The position numbers and the translations under genes were made by a program. The notes under the pieces were generated by a model. The model had not been told where the DNA came from and made no database searches. It saw only the letters and a list, made by a program, of their open reading frames with translations. From Mucidula mucida (taxonomy: Eukaryota; Basidiomycota; Agaricomycetes; Agaricales; Physalacriaceae), in assembly GCA_015501055.1 (NCBI GenBank), contig JADNYV010000433.1, forward strand, positions 1 through 28,958: a stretch of DNA of 28,958 nucleotides, in the 5' to 3' direction. The first letter of the stretch is position 1, and each line of letters begins with the position of its first letter. Positions 1-10,418 of this stretch are shown here, piece after piece.

Positions 1-1653
1 GATTGAGGAGCAACTGGACGGCACGTTCAACGGTGACACAAAGCTCAACTATCTGGCTCTCGATGATGGCTCTGTCGCTCTCACGCATGCATACAAATCC
101 AGAATGAGGAAACGAACGCGTGGTTCGAGGCTTACGTTGACGCGCACACCGGCGAACTGCTCAGCGTTGCAGACTTTGTCGCGAACTCAGCGTGAGAGTT
201 GTCGAATATCAGTAGAGATCGTACTAACAGCGACGCATAGTATAGAGTTATTCCCATTGAGATCGATGCTGGTGTGGATGGCTTTGAGCAAGAACTCCTT
301 GTCGATCCTGAGAACCTGGACTCTTCCCCTGCCGGATGGGTCACTTCTACAGCTACCGAGTCAGTGCTTTTTACTCTTTCTCTCAGATCCTTCAATCATA
401 ATCTAATAGGGGTAACAATGTCGTTTCGTTCAAGGGCACTCAAACAAACACGACAACTGGTTTCAACTTTACTTATGACCTGACTCTGGCTCCGACCGCT
501 GGTTCAAATATCGATGCTGCTCGCGTGAATCGTTCTACCTGATCAACGCCGTACATGACATCCTCTACCAGTACGGCTGGACGGAGAGCTCGTTCAACTT
601 CCAGACCGACAACTTTGGGAAAGGCGGTGCGGGGAACGACCGTGTTCTGATGAGCGTGCAGGATGCTAGCGGCACGAACAATGCCACTTTGCCACGCCAC
701 CCGAGTAAGCCATTTAGTGTGGCGCAATAATTGACACTGATGATTTCCGTTCACTGTGTTCTCAGTGGAAGGAGCGGAACTTGTAGAATGTTTATCTTCA
801 CATTGACGAACCCGAGGCGTGATGGTGACTTGCAGAATGACATTGTCGTTCACGAGTTCACGCATGGGCTGACGAATCGAATGACGGTGGCGGAACTGCT
901 ACATGCTTGCAGACTCTCGAAGGAGGTGGTTTGGGCGAGGGATGGAGTGATAGTGTCCGTTTTCCGTTTATTTCTCGTCTATTGGTGATCCTAAGAACTG
1001 AACTTTTGAATAGATGTCTATGTATGTTTTCTTGTCAACTCCAGCGCGCCTCTTCCAATAATGCTGCCTGCAGATGGACCGAACAGACTTCTTCGGAGAC
1101 TCCAGATAAGGTCATGGGCGTATGGGTGCTCGACGACGCTGCTGGTGTCCGTAGTCACCCATACTCCACTCTGCTACCGTCAACCCACTTCGCTATTCCA
1201 GTCTTCAGACTCTTAATGAAGTCCACGGCAAGTCCCGACTTTTCCCCGCTCTGCTATCAACCTGATGTGAAAACCAGATATCGGTGAAGTTTGGACCAAC
1301 ATCCTGTACAATGTCTACGCTGCGCTCGTAGGAGAGCTCGGCTGGTCTGCTACCGCCAAGACAGATTCCACGGGTAGCGAAGGTAACATCGTCTGGCTTC
1401 ATCTGTTCGTCGATGCTCTTGCTCTGCAGCCGTGTAACCCTACTTGTAAGGAAACCAATATTTCTCTCTCTGCTTGTATTGACGACATCATCCCCTTGAA
1501 GTTGTTACTGCTCGCGATGCGTGGATTCAAGCCGACGTGAACCGATACGGAGGTGCCAATGCGTGCACTCTGTGGACTGCCTTTGCCAGTCGCGGTCTCG
1601 GCGTTGGGGCAGCGAACCATGTTGATAACTCGGATGTCCCTAGTGGTTGTTGA
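1..1653 (+). CDS. Fungalysin (M36) zinc metallopeptidase, 5'-partial, frameshifted
   Basis: Secreted endopeptidase of the fungalysin family; the window opens inside the propeptide, so the start is missing. Zinc site: HEFTH at 851-865 in the context NDIVVHEFTHGLTNR, and the third ligand, Glu, in GEGWSD near 935-950. Other family blocks are DGSVALTHAY (~70-95), a C-terminal block DIGEVWTNILYNVYAAL (~1278-1325) and WIQADVNRYGGANACTLWTAFA ending in stop TGA 1651-1653. Introns of about 50 nt are visible (e.g. one starting GTAAGC near 704 and one ending near 1500). The frame does not stay open: at least five places need one extra base (about 96, 530, 689, 887, 1170) to keep the family alignment. 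Catalytic residues are unaltered. Either a recent pseudogene or a functional gene with sequence errors. Family identification is very secure; functionality is not. Confidence 0.88.
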
Positions 1654-2120
1654 GTGGTATATATATACCCTCAAGAAACGATATGTACATCGTCTGAAGA
1701 TATAACAAGGACTTATTCAAAGGCCCGCAATCTTTTCTCATGACAGGGACGGGGTCGGAACTGTGGTATACTTATTGCAAACGAGAGGCGTGCATCGACT
1801 TGTCCAACAGAGGTTAAATGTTTCTCTGTGTTGGCTTTGCGCTGCGCCTCTGATCGATCAACCCGGTCTACACCGGCCACCTGATCGTCTTGCACTCGAA
1901 CGTAGTCATTGTTACTTATTATGAGAGACTGAGGGCGGCCTCGAGATTTCCAGATTCAGCGAATCCTTCGAGACCGGAGCAAAGGCGAATGAGCCCTAAT
2001 ATTACATTGATGATCATCGTTCCGGACATGAAAGTGCTAGGAGGACATGTTATAAATACAGCAAGAGTTGTACAACACAGATAAAAATACATAGGTACAG
2101 AACACGATTTGTATTCGATT
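1654..2120. other. Convergent intergenic spacer
   Basis: This 467 bp spacer separates the 3' ends of the fungalysin (+) and SNF2 ATPase (-) genes. It should hold both 3' UTRs and polyadenylation sites. Only short open frames with no recognisable similarity are present; I see nothing else in it. Confidence 0.5.
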
Positions 2121-5100
2121 TCAACCAGATAAGACCGTCTGTCCCCATAGCTCAGATAATAATTTTTGGGCCAGCACCTCTGACGCGCTCAGCAGTTGAT
2201 CTGCCATTTCCTGTTTCTTCCTCTGCATCTGCAGGAAAGTTGGCTCGTTACGGACTTTGTAGTTAGAACAAAGCCCACACACCTCTAAGATCTTGTCCTC
2301 GACAGTACCCGGAATGATGATCTTGTAGATGTGAACGATCTTGTCCTGCCCAATGCGATGAACGCGGTTGACGGCTTGTTCCTGTGCGTACCGACGATGA
2401 GTACGTTTGGAGTTCAAGAGAACGCGATGCGCACCTCAACTGCGGGATTGAACCACGGATCCATGATGATCACGTTGTTGCAAGCTGCGAGATTGAGGCC
2501 TACTAGTGTCATGGTGGTGTTCATGACATTCATGTTGAACAACGTACCCGTCCCGCCTGCCTTCAGAGACACGAGCATCACCGTAATACTAACGTCTTCT
2601 GACTTGAGGATGGTTTGGAGAGCCAGGTCTCTCTGCATTCTGGTCATACGTCCGTCATCTAGTCAAGTGTTGAGCGGCATGCCGATAGCCAAATAGACAC
2701 TTACATCTGACGCTCTCGTATCCATGCTTGTGCAGAAAGCCGGCAAGTATATCGAGGAAGGACGTGAACTGTGAGATAACGACCGTCTTCTCCACCCCCG
2801 GACGTTGCTTGATCTCTCCAAGGATCGAAAGCAGTTTCTTCATCTTCGTTGAAACACCAAAGGCGACTCTGTCCAGTGCTGGCGGGGCATCCGACCTAAA
2901 GACACAATTAGAGGCAGTGATATAGAGAGCAAAGAACATGCGTCTCATCATCCATCTCATCATCCATTTCATCCAACTCGTTTTGATCCGGATCGCTGAG
3001 ATCGAGCTTCATCTCCTCATCGTCGAATTCTTCTTGTTCCGAGGTGATATTCTGATAAACAAGTTGAGGATGAAGACATGCTTGGCGCTTGCGAGTGTAG
3101 CCGGCGAGAGCATTCTTAGCAGCAGGAACGTTGGTGTTCCCAGCCCTAAAACTTGTACCAGCCGCCACCACATGATAGAATTGTTGTTCTCTTTCGCTGA
3201 ATGCACAATTCATTTGATAGCGTAGAGGGGGCTTGAGTGTGACATCCCAGTTGTACTTGTCCTTCTTTGTACGCCGGAGCATCACCTGTTCCAAGAAAGT
3301 CTACAAAGAGTACGATGAGGTATCAGCTATGCATAACAGTGAAATAACATACATGGACGGCGGTGACTTGAGAAGGCGACAGTGTAATCTCGCGTTTCCC
3401 TCTCGGAAAGACCAGTTGAGGTGCAAGATGCGTTATACGCAAGAAATCAAAGAGCGAGTACAAGTCGGCGCATGTGTTTTGACTGGAGAAACACGATGTC
3501 AGTCACGTCGCGCACCTTCACGAAGACGCTCAAATTGGTGTGCCCGTCATTGCCCAGCGATACTCGCTCTTCAAGGCACCGCATGCAATGCTGCGCTTGA
3601 TACCTTTGCTATGAATGAGATGACCTTCGTCTGACAATAAGCGATAAGCTTGAGAAGAACACTTGACAATAATGATCCGCACCTAAAATGAGGCGCCTCC
3701 ATTCAACTGCTAAGAGACCTTGGGGTGCGCTGTCGGGGTTGACCCTCCAGACGCCCTTGTTGTTCACGCCTATCGGCGAGAAGTCGCTACTCACGATGCC
3801 ATATGTTGTGATGACGATGTCTTGAGCTTGGAGGAACGACACATCTACGCACACATGTGTAGGTATCGACAGAAAATAACTAAAATTCAGGAACTTACTC
3901 TTGTTACGCTTCGAACCATGATATTCGTATATTAGTAGTGCGCTTTCGTGTTTCGGATACACCTTTTTTATTTCGATCTTCCAATGCGTCAAAAGGCCTG
4001 TCGGACACACGATACTAGTATCCAGCGATTAATTCAGACAGATTGGTCGGGTAATTCAGACTTACAGTGTTGGTCCCCTTCGCTCATCATGTTGAGCGAT
4101 ATCATCAAAGACCCTTATCAACATCGTGATAGTCTTGCCATACCTGAGCAGAAAGCACGATGAATAGCGCCTCTGGTAGAGGCAGGACAGCATACCCCAT
4201 GTCATCAGCAATGATCCCACCCTTGAACTTAGGATCAGCCTCCTTCCGCGCCATCCACGTTCGGCTACATTCTTGATACGTTTTCAAGTTGAAGTCGGGA
4301 GGTAACTCATGCTTCCAACTGGACTGCTTTGCGCTCCACTTAGCCGGTACTGGAACCGAACCAGGTGCAACGGAAGAGGCAACGGCAGACTTGCGACTGT
4401 TTCTCTTAGCTGGTTCGAATGGTGGACTGGAAGACAATGCCTGACGAGGATTGCTCGGTGAAACGGTCGATTCTGAGACACGAATTGGGGCAGGGCGCCT
4501 GACTGGTTCTGGGGGTGGCGTTTGATAAAAGGAAGCGGGGTTGACGGGCTGCCGGCGCTTTGGTGTAGACGGTGCAGCGGAACCCGCGTTGAACGATGCT
4601 GGGGGTGTGGGAAGGTACTCGGTCAGTGGCGTGGTTCGGGATCTGCGCACATCTTCTCGTAAATAGTCTTTCGCTGGTGGGCGAGCGGCCGATAAACTGG
4701 TGCCCAAATTTACAGACCGGCGAGTTGTGGGACTAGGAGATACAGGAGAAGGGGGCCTATACAATCCAGAAGATGGATTTCCGTGTGTTTTCCTTTGAGG
4801 ACTGCTGGGGGAGGGAAGCCACTCCGGAGAATCTGGAGGAGGAAACGAAATGGATGGCCGAGGATGCGAAGAATCCTTTTGCTTCGATGGTCGTGGTATT
4901 GGCACCTCATGAAGCGGTGGAGGGATTCCATAGGCCGAAGTCGATGATAACGAGTTTGAGAACTGATTTCTTTCATGTTGCTCTGCAATAAAGATAAGCC
5001 TGGTTCCAAACGTGGGCTAGGCTACCCCACCTGTCATCCTATTCACCTTAGTCGATGAATCGCGCATACTGTCAGCCTTGGGATGACCGGGCCGCGGCAT

Positions 5101-5342
5101 GGCGACAACTCCTTGGTCCTCAAGTTCACCAGAAGAAAGGCTACTGAATGTACCATTAGAAGGGGAGATAACCTTGTTATAGAAATACGAAAGCACGAAC
5201 ATCGAGCATGGGAGTCAAGACGATAGCGCAGACCACGGTTCCGTGGGACGAGATATCTCTTTGACCCTGATTTGGAATAAAGGCTTTTGACGCCATCATG
5301 TGACGTAGAAGCAGGCGTTCTTTCAGCTTCTGAGATGTTCAC
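2121..5342 (-). CDS. SNF2-family DNA-dependent ATPase, Rad5/HLTF-like, lacking a visible RING
   Basis: Predicted nuclear dsDNA translocase/chromatin remodeller of 847 residues in 14 exons whose lengths all close in frame. Exons on the minus strand: 5342-5197, 5143-5047, 4980-4196, 4143-4066, 4014-3899, 3844-3683, 3630-3534, 3482-3353, 3300-2942, 2895-2705, 2658-2548, 2499-2435, 2381-2283, 2228-2121. Residues 1-335 are Ser/Pro-rich and disordered. Motif I is DDMGYGKT (~340, Y where L is usual) and spans an intron. Motif II is DEGH (~462), the Rad5/HLTF variant, followed by MTGTPIQNT (motif III). The C-lobe has [35 protein letters not shown] and [11 protein letters not shown]. Between the lobes there is an Asp/Glu/Met-rich acidic stretch instead of the RING finger of Rad5 itself. 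Two introns are non-canonical: TT-AG at 3533-3483 and GC-AG at 2941-2896. The start at 5342 is inferred from phase-compatible upstream exons; an internal Met at 5100 is an alternative. Confidence 0.87.
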
Positions 5343-6108
5343 TGAGCGTCAGCGAGAGGATGTGGACCAATCCTACCAGTACCGGAAAAGCAGGAGAGCC
5401 ATGGACACCCTGACGAGAAGAGCTACTACATGCTACTACCAGAAGTCGCATCTAGCGTCAAGGCCATACACTTGACGCGAAGTCCGAGGCCTATAAAGAA
5501 ACTGGTTAGATACGAAGGGTACGGAGTCCAAGGTATGCCGACTTTGCGCAAGGCTGGAAAGAGTGATTGGTCTCGGAGCATCATGAACCGCGTATGCAAG
5601 CTACATCGTGGCAGAACGGACGAAGAATGTATGTCCTTGCTTGGCTACAGCATCATCCCAACCCTTCTCCTCCTTCGACGATCCACCTCGCCGGGAATGA
5701 AGGCCGAGGCTGGATTCTATTATCTCTCGCATGACTGCCTCAATGCGTCGGTACCGCTAGCTCGTCGCGTCATTGCTCCGGTATCTTACTCTCGCAAGTC
5801 CACATTCCGTGGATTCTCTGATCTTAACAAATCCACGAAGTTGACGGGCTACGGGCCTCTTGAAATCACGGTGTCTTGAGAGGTACCTGTGCTCTGTTCG
5901 AAGCTCCTTACTCTCTCAACAGGGCTCGGCCTTTCTACATTTGGATAGTCCTGAAATATTCGTCATGCCCTACTCCAAATGATGCTCACGGTAGCATACT
6001 AGATGGACGGACAGACCCATCACCATGTGTACTAGACGCGACCTATAAAAACGCTTTTTTCGACGCAAGAGCTCACTCCCCAACTACCGCTCTGAACTCC
6101 AAGACATC
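5343..6108. other. Spacer with an unrecognised open frame (5430-5879 +)
   Basis: This region lies between the SNF2 start (minus) and the first LPMO (plus) and must contain both promoters. One plus-strand frame is open for about 150 codons (5430-5879) and is Arg/Lys/Ser-rich. I recognise no domain and cannot extend it with convincing exons, so chance openness is the simplest reading. Confidence 0.3.
6044..6050 (+). promoter_or_regulatory. TATA box of the first AA14 LPMO gene
   Basis: TATAAAA lies 59-65 bp before the ATG at 6109, with a pyrimidine run and a short leader between. The spacing fits a TATA-driven promoter with a short 5' UTR, typical of strongly regulated secreted-enzyme genes. 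Inferred from sequence and position only. Confidence 0.5.
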
Positions 6109-7565
6109 ATGCTTTCAATTATGTTCTTGCTGCTTTCGACGTCTCTGTCTGTTACTGCACATATTGTCGCGTTCTCGCATGGAATGTACTGCGAGAACGT
6201 GCGTCTTTCTTTCCTCCGTAAAACTATTCGCGACTCCTTACCGTATCATTGCAGGGGCTCTCCGGTACCGACCAGGATTCCAGTATCGGTGTCGACCCAA
6301 TGTACCAATTACCCAAGGGTAAATGGTGGTGTAAGTTTCTTTTTTATCATTTCAACGAAACAGGGCTCACTCCACGTTGTAGTGCATCGTTTCGACCAAT
6401 GCGAGTCCCGCCCGCCCGCCATGCATGAATTTCTCGAGATGTAAGCAGTAGTTTGCAAGTATGGCTTTTATTCTCTCTTATCGCATCTCGTAGACCCGCT
6501 GGTGGTTCTTTTACAGTCGAATTAGCGGCAAGTCAAGCGTTCACGACACTCTCTTTCGGAGGTACTAGAGTAGGCCTTTTCCCTGATGGCGAGGAACACC
6601 CGGAATTTGAGCAAGACGTCAGTTTGACTCCGAATGTCTGGGCTCGTACTAACTGCACATTCGTAGCATTCCACTTGTATCACTTCTCCTAATAGTGCGT
6701 ATAGTTCTCTATCTGAAACACCACCCTCTTGACGAAGAACAGTACATACACAGAACGAATCAATGGCCGCGGGAACTGCATTTGCGATCTCATATCAAGT
6801 ATTCAGTCCGAACCCTCGCCATTTCATTACTGATCCCTTTCGAAGTCCAACATCAACAAAGTCACACCGGAGAATCTCGTAGTCTTTAGTGTACTTGAAA
6901 AGTGTGCCCTTCTCGTATCCACTTCACCTTGAAGATTTATCATTAATAGATCGCCGTGGCACCGAGTCGCTACCTACGAAGTACCAGCGGGTCTTCCTGC
7001 CTGTCCTCCTGGAGGCTGTATCTGCGCTGTGCGTTCTTTCCTGAGTTGCTTCATTGTGGCGTAGCTTATACCATCGTAGTGGGGTTGGGTAAGCCATACC
7101 AGCATACTTGGGATATCTCTAACCCAATTCGCTTGTACAGATACCCAATGGGTAAGTCTTGACTCGTTTTCGGATGTGCCGGATCTAATCCTGACAGATG
7201 CGGTGAACCGAATATGTACATGTTCCCATACAAATGCATGGTGACTGGCTCGACGAGCACGACTCCGCTAGGAAAGCCTGTCCCTCCTGTCTGGTGCGAA
7301 AATGACCAGTCGAAATGCATTTCTGGTCCAAAACAGATGTTGTATTGGCACCAGGCTGACGGTAACAACATCGATGTCAACGGATGGGACGTGTCGGGTT
7401 CGCCGAAGTCCCCTGGATATAACGCGAAATGCGGCTTCAAACATGGTACGTTCCTCAATAAACCTTTCAGGGAGACACTTCGCTGATAGTGCTTCGTACT
7501 ACGTAGGCGCTCAGAACGATATTTTCGCTATTATGCCAAAACGGTTTGAGAAAGACCATTGGTAA
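6109..7565 (+). CDS. AA14-type lytic polysaccharide monooxygenase (LPMO-like, secreted)
   Basis: Copper-dependent oxidase family; characterised AA14 members act on xylan-coated cellulose. Twelve exons close exactly: 6109-6198, 6255-6330, 6383-6440, 6494-6617, 6667-6694, 6743-6798, 6846-6901, 6950-7028, 7080-7088, 7141-7151, 7198-7445, 7507-7565, giving 297 residues. Residues 1-17 are a signal peptide ending ...SVTA, so the mature protein begins with His ([11 protein letters not shown]), as an LPMO histidine brace needs. The likely second copper His is mature residue 110 in SPNIHTQN and the likely axial Tyr is residue 186 in GEPNMYM. Supporting blocks are [47 protein letters not shown] and [12 protein letters not shown]. 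Two micro-exons (9 and 11 nt) encode WGW and IPN plus two bases of the following Gly codon. It ends shortly after GAQNDIF. It is divergent from the second AA14 gene in this window. Family placement rests on remembered motifs, not a search. Confidence 0.85.
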
Positions 7566-7987
7566 CCCTCGTGCTTGATGAATTTGAAGAGACAATGCAC
7601 ATGTTTTACGATTAAATTGAAGAACTATTTCTTCAGAATGAGATTTGCCTGACAGCGCCTTTGCAAGAAATATTACACTGTACCTTGTACGATAACAGTG
7701 TCCCTCGCAGGGCTTAACAACCTTTCGGGACATCCGAGCGTGAACGCTGAGACGACGAATCACGCGAAGGCCGTCTACAGAGTGCAGACATTAGGAAGAA
7801 AACCATTTCCTCGCTCGCTAGAGCATTGACTAATAAATGAAACTGATACAATGCTAGCCGTGGAATATGTCTTGGCGTTAGCAGACCAGTCGAGCTTCTC
7901 ACGAGAGCAGCGGAGAGTGTTGGTCAAGGCAGTCGATCGTCATTGGATTGCCGCCACAAACAAAATTTTAGAGTCATGCAAAATATC
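7566..7987. other. 3' flank of the first LPMO gene
   Basis: This 422 bp stretch runs between the LPMO stop codon and the left end of the inverted-repeat element. Small minus-strand open frames cross it but show no family similarity. It presumably holds the LPMO 3' UTR; I see nothing else. Confidence 0.45.
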
Positions 7988-8284
7988 GGAAAACTGAGCC
8001 TTTGAAACAAAAGGTTCTGTCCTGTCCCGTTAATGGACTGAACTTTCACAGCAGTCGGGTGTAGAGCCTCAGTCAGTCCTACACCCCCGTCAGGAAACTC
8101 TAGAGCTGGCCAACTCGAATTCCTCAAACTGACCACCGGGTAACCTTTGCCTACCCTATGAACAAGTGCTGATATACTACACTACGACTACAGCTACTGT
8201 ACATCTACTACACCAACACATGTTCATAGTTTAAACAGCAGTTACCTGGGGGTGTGCGACACATCGTTGGTCTGTGACTAGCTG
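7988..8284 (+). repeat. Left arm of the long inverted repeat
   Basis: The sequence starts GGAAAACTGAGCCTTTGAAA and ends GGTCTGTGACTAGCTG. Its reverse complement matches 10419-10939 once the nested MITE is removed. The left arm contains about 25 extra bases near 8105-8128 (around CTGGCCAACTCGAATTCC) absent from the right arm. Confidence 0.85.
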
Positions 8285-8294
8285 TCCGCAGGAT

Positions 8295-8376
8295 AATACT
8301 CAATATCTCTTTCAGTCCTACAAATCCTGCCCTAAGGTAGATGTAGGTCTGATCCTCTCTGGATGAACTGGATGAT
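8295..8376 (+). repeat. Left copy of 82 bp direct repeat
   Basis: It shares AATACTCAATATCTCT, CCTAAGGTA, ATGTAGGTCTGATCCTCTCT and ACTGGATGAT with 10335-10416, same orientation, constant offset of 2040 bp. It abuts the inner end of the left inverted arm. Confidence 0.8.
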
Positions 8377-8439
8377 TATAGAGTGAAAAGGGGAGGGATG
8401 TCCACTGGCCTGATTGCCGCAACTTCAACTCAAACCATG

Positions 8440-9350
8440 AACGTGTCTGAACTGCCACTTGTATCTTCCCAACTCAATATATTTCCAGATCTGCCTCTGG
8501 ATGTTGCCCGCTATATTCTCAAGACAGCCCGCTATATTCTCAAGACAGCGGCTTACATGAACTGAGCAACCGCACTCCAGCTAGTCATGGTGTCTAAGGC
8601 TGTATTTGAATGGTACATGTTCAATTGATATCATTTTAATATTGCCACTGACACTATTGCAGGATAGACCCCATTCTAAGACGCTGGTTTTTAATGGTTG
8701 TTGGTGGTCACCCAAACAGCCCATTATTCACTTAATCTGCTTGGCCTATTCATGCGTCACCTCAATAACATGGTGGATGTTCTATGACTTGGTTCTCCCC
8801 TATGCCTGTTTGGACACTCCAAATCTGTTTATCACCCATCTCTACCTCTTTGAAAATTTCCCATACACTGTAAAGTGTATTTTCTGTAGTGTAATACATC
8901 TTTCACTAACCACTGAATACATTGTGGAACTGCAGGCTAATACTCTGCCTTAGATTATTGCCTACTGTCCCAACTTCATACATATCTGTATATCTGATTG
9001 TCTTCTGATTTTTTCTAAATATACAGGCAATTTCTTTGTGTTTGTCAATGACCTTCTCAATGTTGTTCCGCTTACCGTAAAGGTTTTCACCATGCACCTC
9101 AATGTTAATGCTGTGCAAATGAAAAAGAACCATTTAAAGGATTCCTTGATTATGATAAAAGATTCTCAGTTTGTGCCAATCCGCACAACTGAGAGCTGGT
9201 ACCAGTACTCTTTAATTGGGTTGGCATGCCACAAACCTCTTGAAACAAATGTAGATGCTGACTGAGGTGCAAATGTATATGCTGATTTGGATATTTGGGA
9301 GGTTGCAGAACAGTATCTTTGGCCAAAGGCGGAGTTTTGTGAGTATCTAT
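8440..9350 (+). pseudogene. Decayed F-box-like gene inside the element
   Basis: Reading the plus strand gives FPDLPLDVARYILKTAAYMN, then in-frame stop, then ATALQLVMVSKAVFEWYMFN and another stop. This is the F-box-like opening (leucine/proline, ETAA, LVSKAV..W) typical of large basidiomycete F-box-like families. The tail near 9280-9340 reads DLDIWEVAEQYLWPKAEF. Stops and frame changes interrupt it throughout, a 21 bp tandem duplication sits at 8506-8547, and CpG is almost absent. It is not expected to be translated. The subfamily is not determined. Confidence 0.6.
8506..8547 (+). repeat. Perfect 21 bp tandem duplication
   Basis: The unit GCCCGCTATATTCTCAAGACA occurs twice head to tail (8506-8526 and 8527-8547) inside the F-box-like relic. 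It keeps the frame but duplicates seven residues. Confidence 0.95.
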
Positions 9351-9599
9351 ATACTATCTGAGGAGTCCCATACTGATAAGGTTTAGTGTAGAACATGTCA
9401 AGTTCTTGGTCTTTCTCTCAAAGGTTCTTATTGCTATATACATAATGTGTCCTAGACACTGCTGGTTTCTGCTGAATCTGTTTGCTGCCCAATGCTGGTA
9501 TTGCCAATCTTAAAAGGCACCTTCTATTCAACAACGGTTGAGACGAAGTATTTGACGGATTTGCTATTGAAAGATTGATTCAATTGCTGAATTCACCCA

Positions 9600-10078
9600 C
9601 ACCTATCACAAAAAGAAGGAAACCCCTGATGACATTCCTCAGCAGAGTTGTCTTACCAGCATATACAGTTCTTTATTTTGTTGTTCCTTGACAGGAAGAC
9701 CATCATCCAAGGTGTGCTCTTGCACACCCTCGGCCATCCCAAATGAATATGCAGCCATTGATAGTCTCACAGCAACGGAAGATTCAGTTTGATGTTAATT
9801 TGCCTTGATGTATCACAATTATTCATTGATCTTGCTGAGTTTAGTCGGCAGACCGTCTTCTGTAGGGTTTCCTCATGCATAAGCCCACAACATTTCTGGA
9901 CATCCACTTCTTCAGCACCATACTGAACTTAATCTTAAATCTCCTTTGACAACTTCTATAAAATTGTATCCTTGATGCCCTTCTTCGTGCAATACTTAAG
10001 CTGAATTGGCTACTTGTGGTTGTGGTTATTAGCAGAACCATTGTCTTGTCAGTTTAATTTTCCCAATGTTGACAACTC
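9600..10078 (+). pseudogene. Decayed 3' fragment of an OST-alpha/TMEM184 gene
   Basis: This stretch aligns base for base, introns included, with the OST-alpha gene from about 28420 to the window end. Shared anchors are GGTGTGCTCTT.CACACC (intron), CTGAGTTTAG (intron), AACTTTCCCAATGT-like and GACAACTC. Differences are mostly C-to-T or G-to-A at CpG sites. The frame is destroyed. It probably continues past 10078, but the reference copy leaves the window there. Because introns are retained, capture was at DNA level, not through an mRNA. Confidence 0.75.
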
Positions 10079-10334
10079 GGTTGGTCAGGTTACATTTCAG
10101 ATCGCTGTCAAGCATTCCGCTCACATGTAAATATGGTAAGGTGGACTCAGTGTACGTTGGGACCTTGGGTGTATGACTATGCCTCGTTAAAAGCATGGTT
10201 GCAGAATGTGAATTCTGTTCACGCTGGCTGCGGCCTGCGAGGAGTCAGAAAGTGGGTTACACACCAACCTACATTGTGATGATCATCCCCCTCAACGGCC
10301 ACTCCTGAATCTTGTTTTACTCTCTTAACAGCAC

Positions 10335-10416
10335 AATACTCAATATCTCTTGCAGGCCTAAAAAACCTAACCTAAGGTATATGTAGGTCTGATCCTCTCT
10401 GGATGGACTGGATGAT
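10335..10416 (+). repeat. Right copy of 82 bp direct repeat
   Basis: Partner of 8295-8376 in direct orientation. It lies immediately inside the right inverted arm. A few substitutions separate the copies. Confidence 0.8.
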
Positions 10417-10418
10417 CG

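Noticed and set aside
7066..7458. 130-codon minus-strand open frame
   Set aside because: Antisense to LPMO exons 9-11, which close exactly on the plus strand.
8606..8953. 115-codon membrane-like plus-strand ORF in the element
   Set aside because: Hydrophobic appearance comes from T-rich, CpG-depleted relic sequence; it overlaps the F-box-like relic in a different frame.
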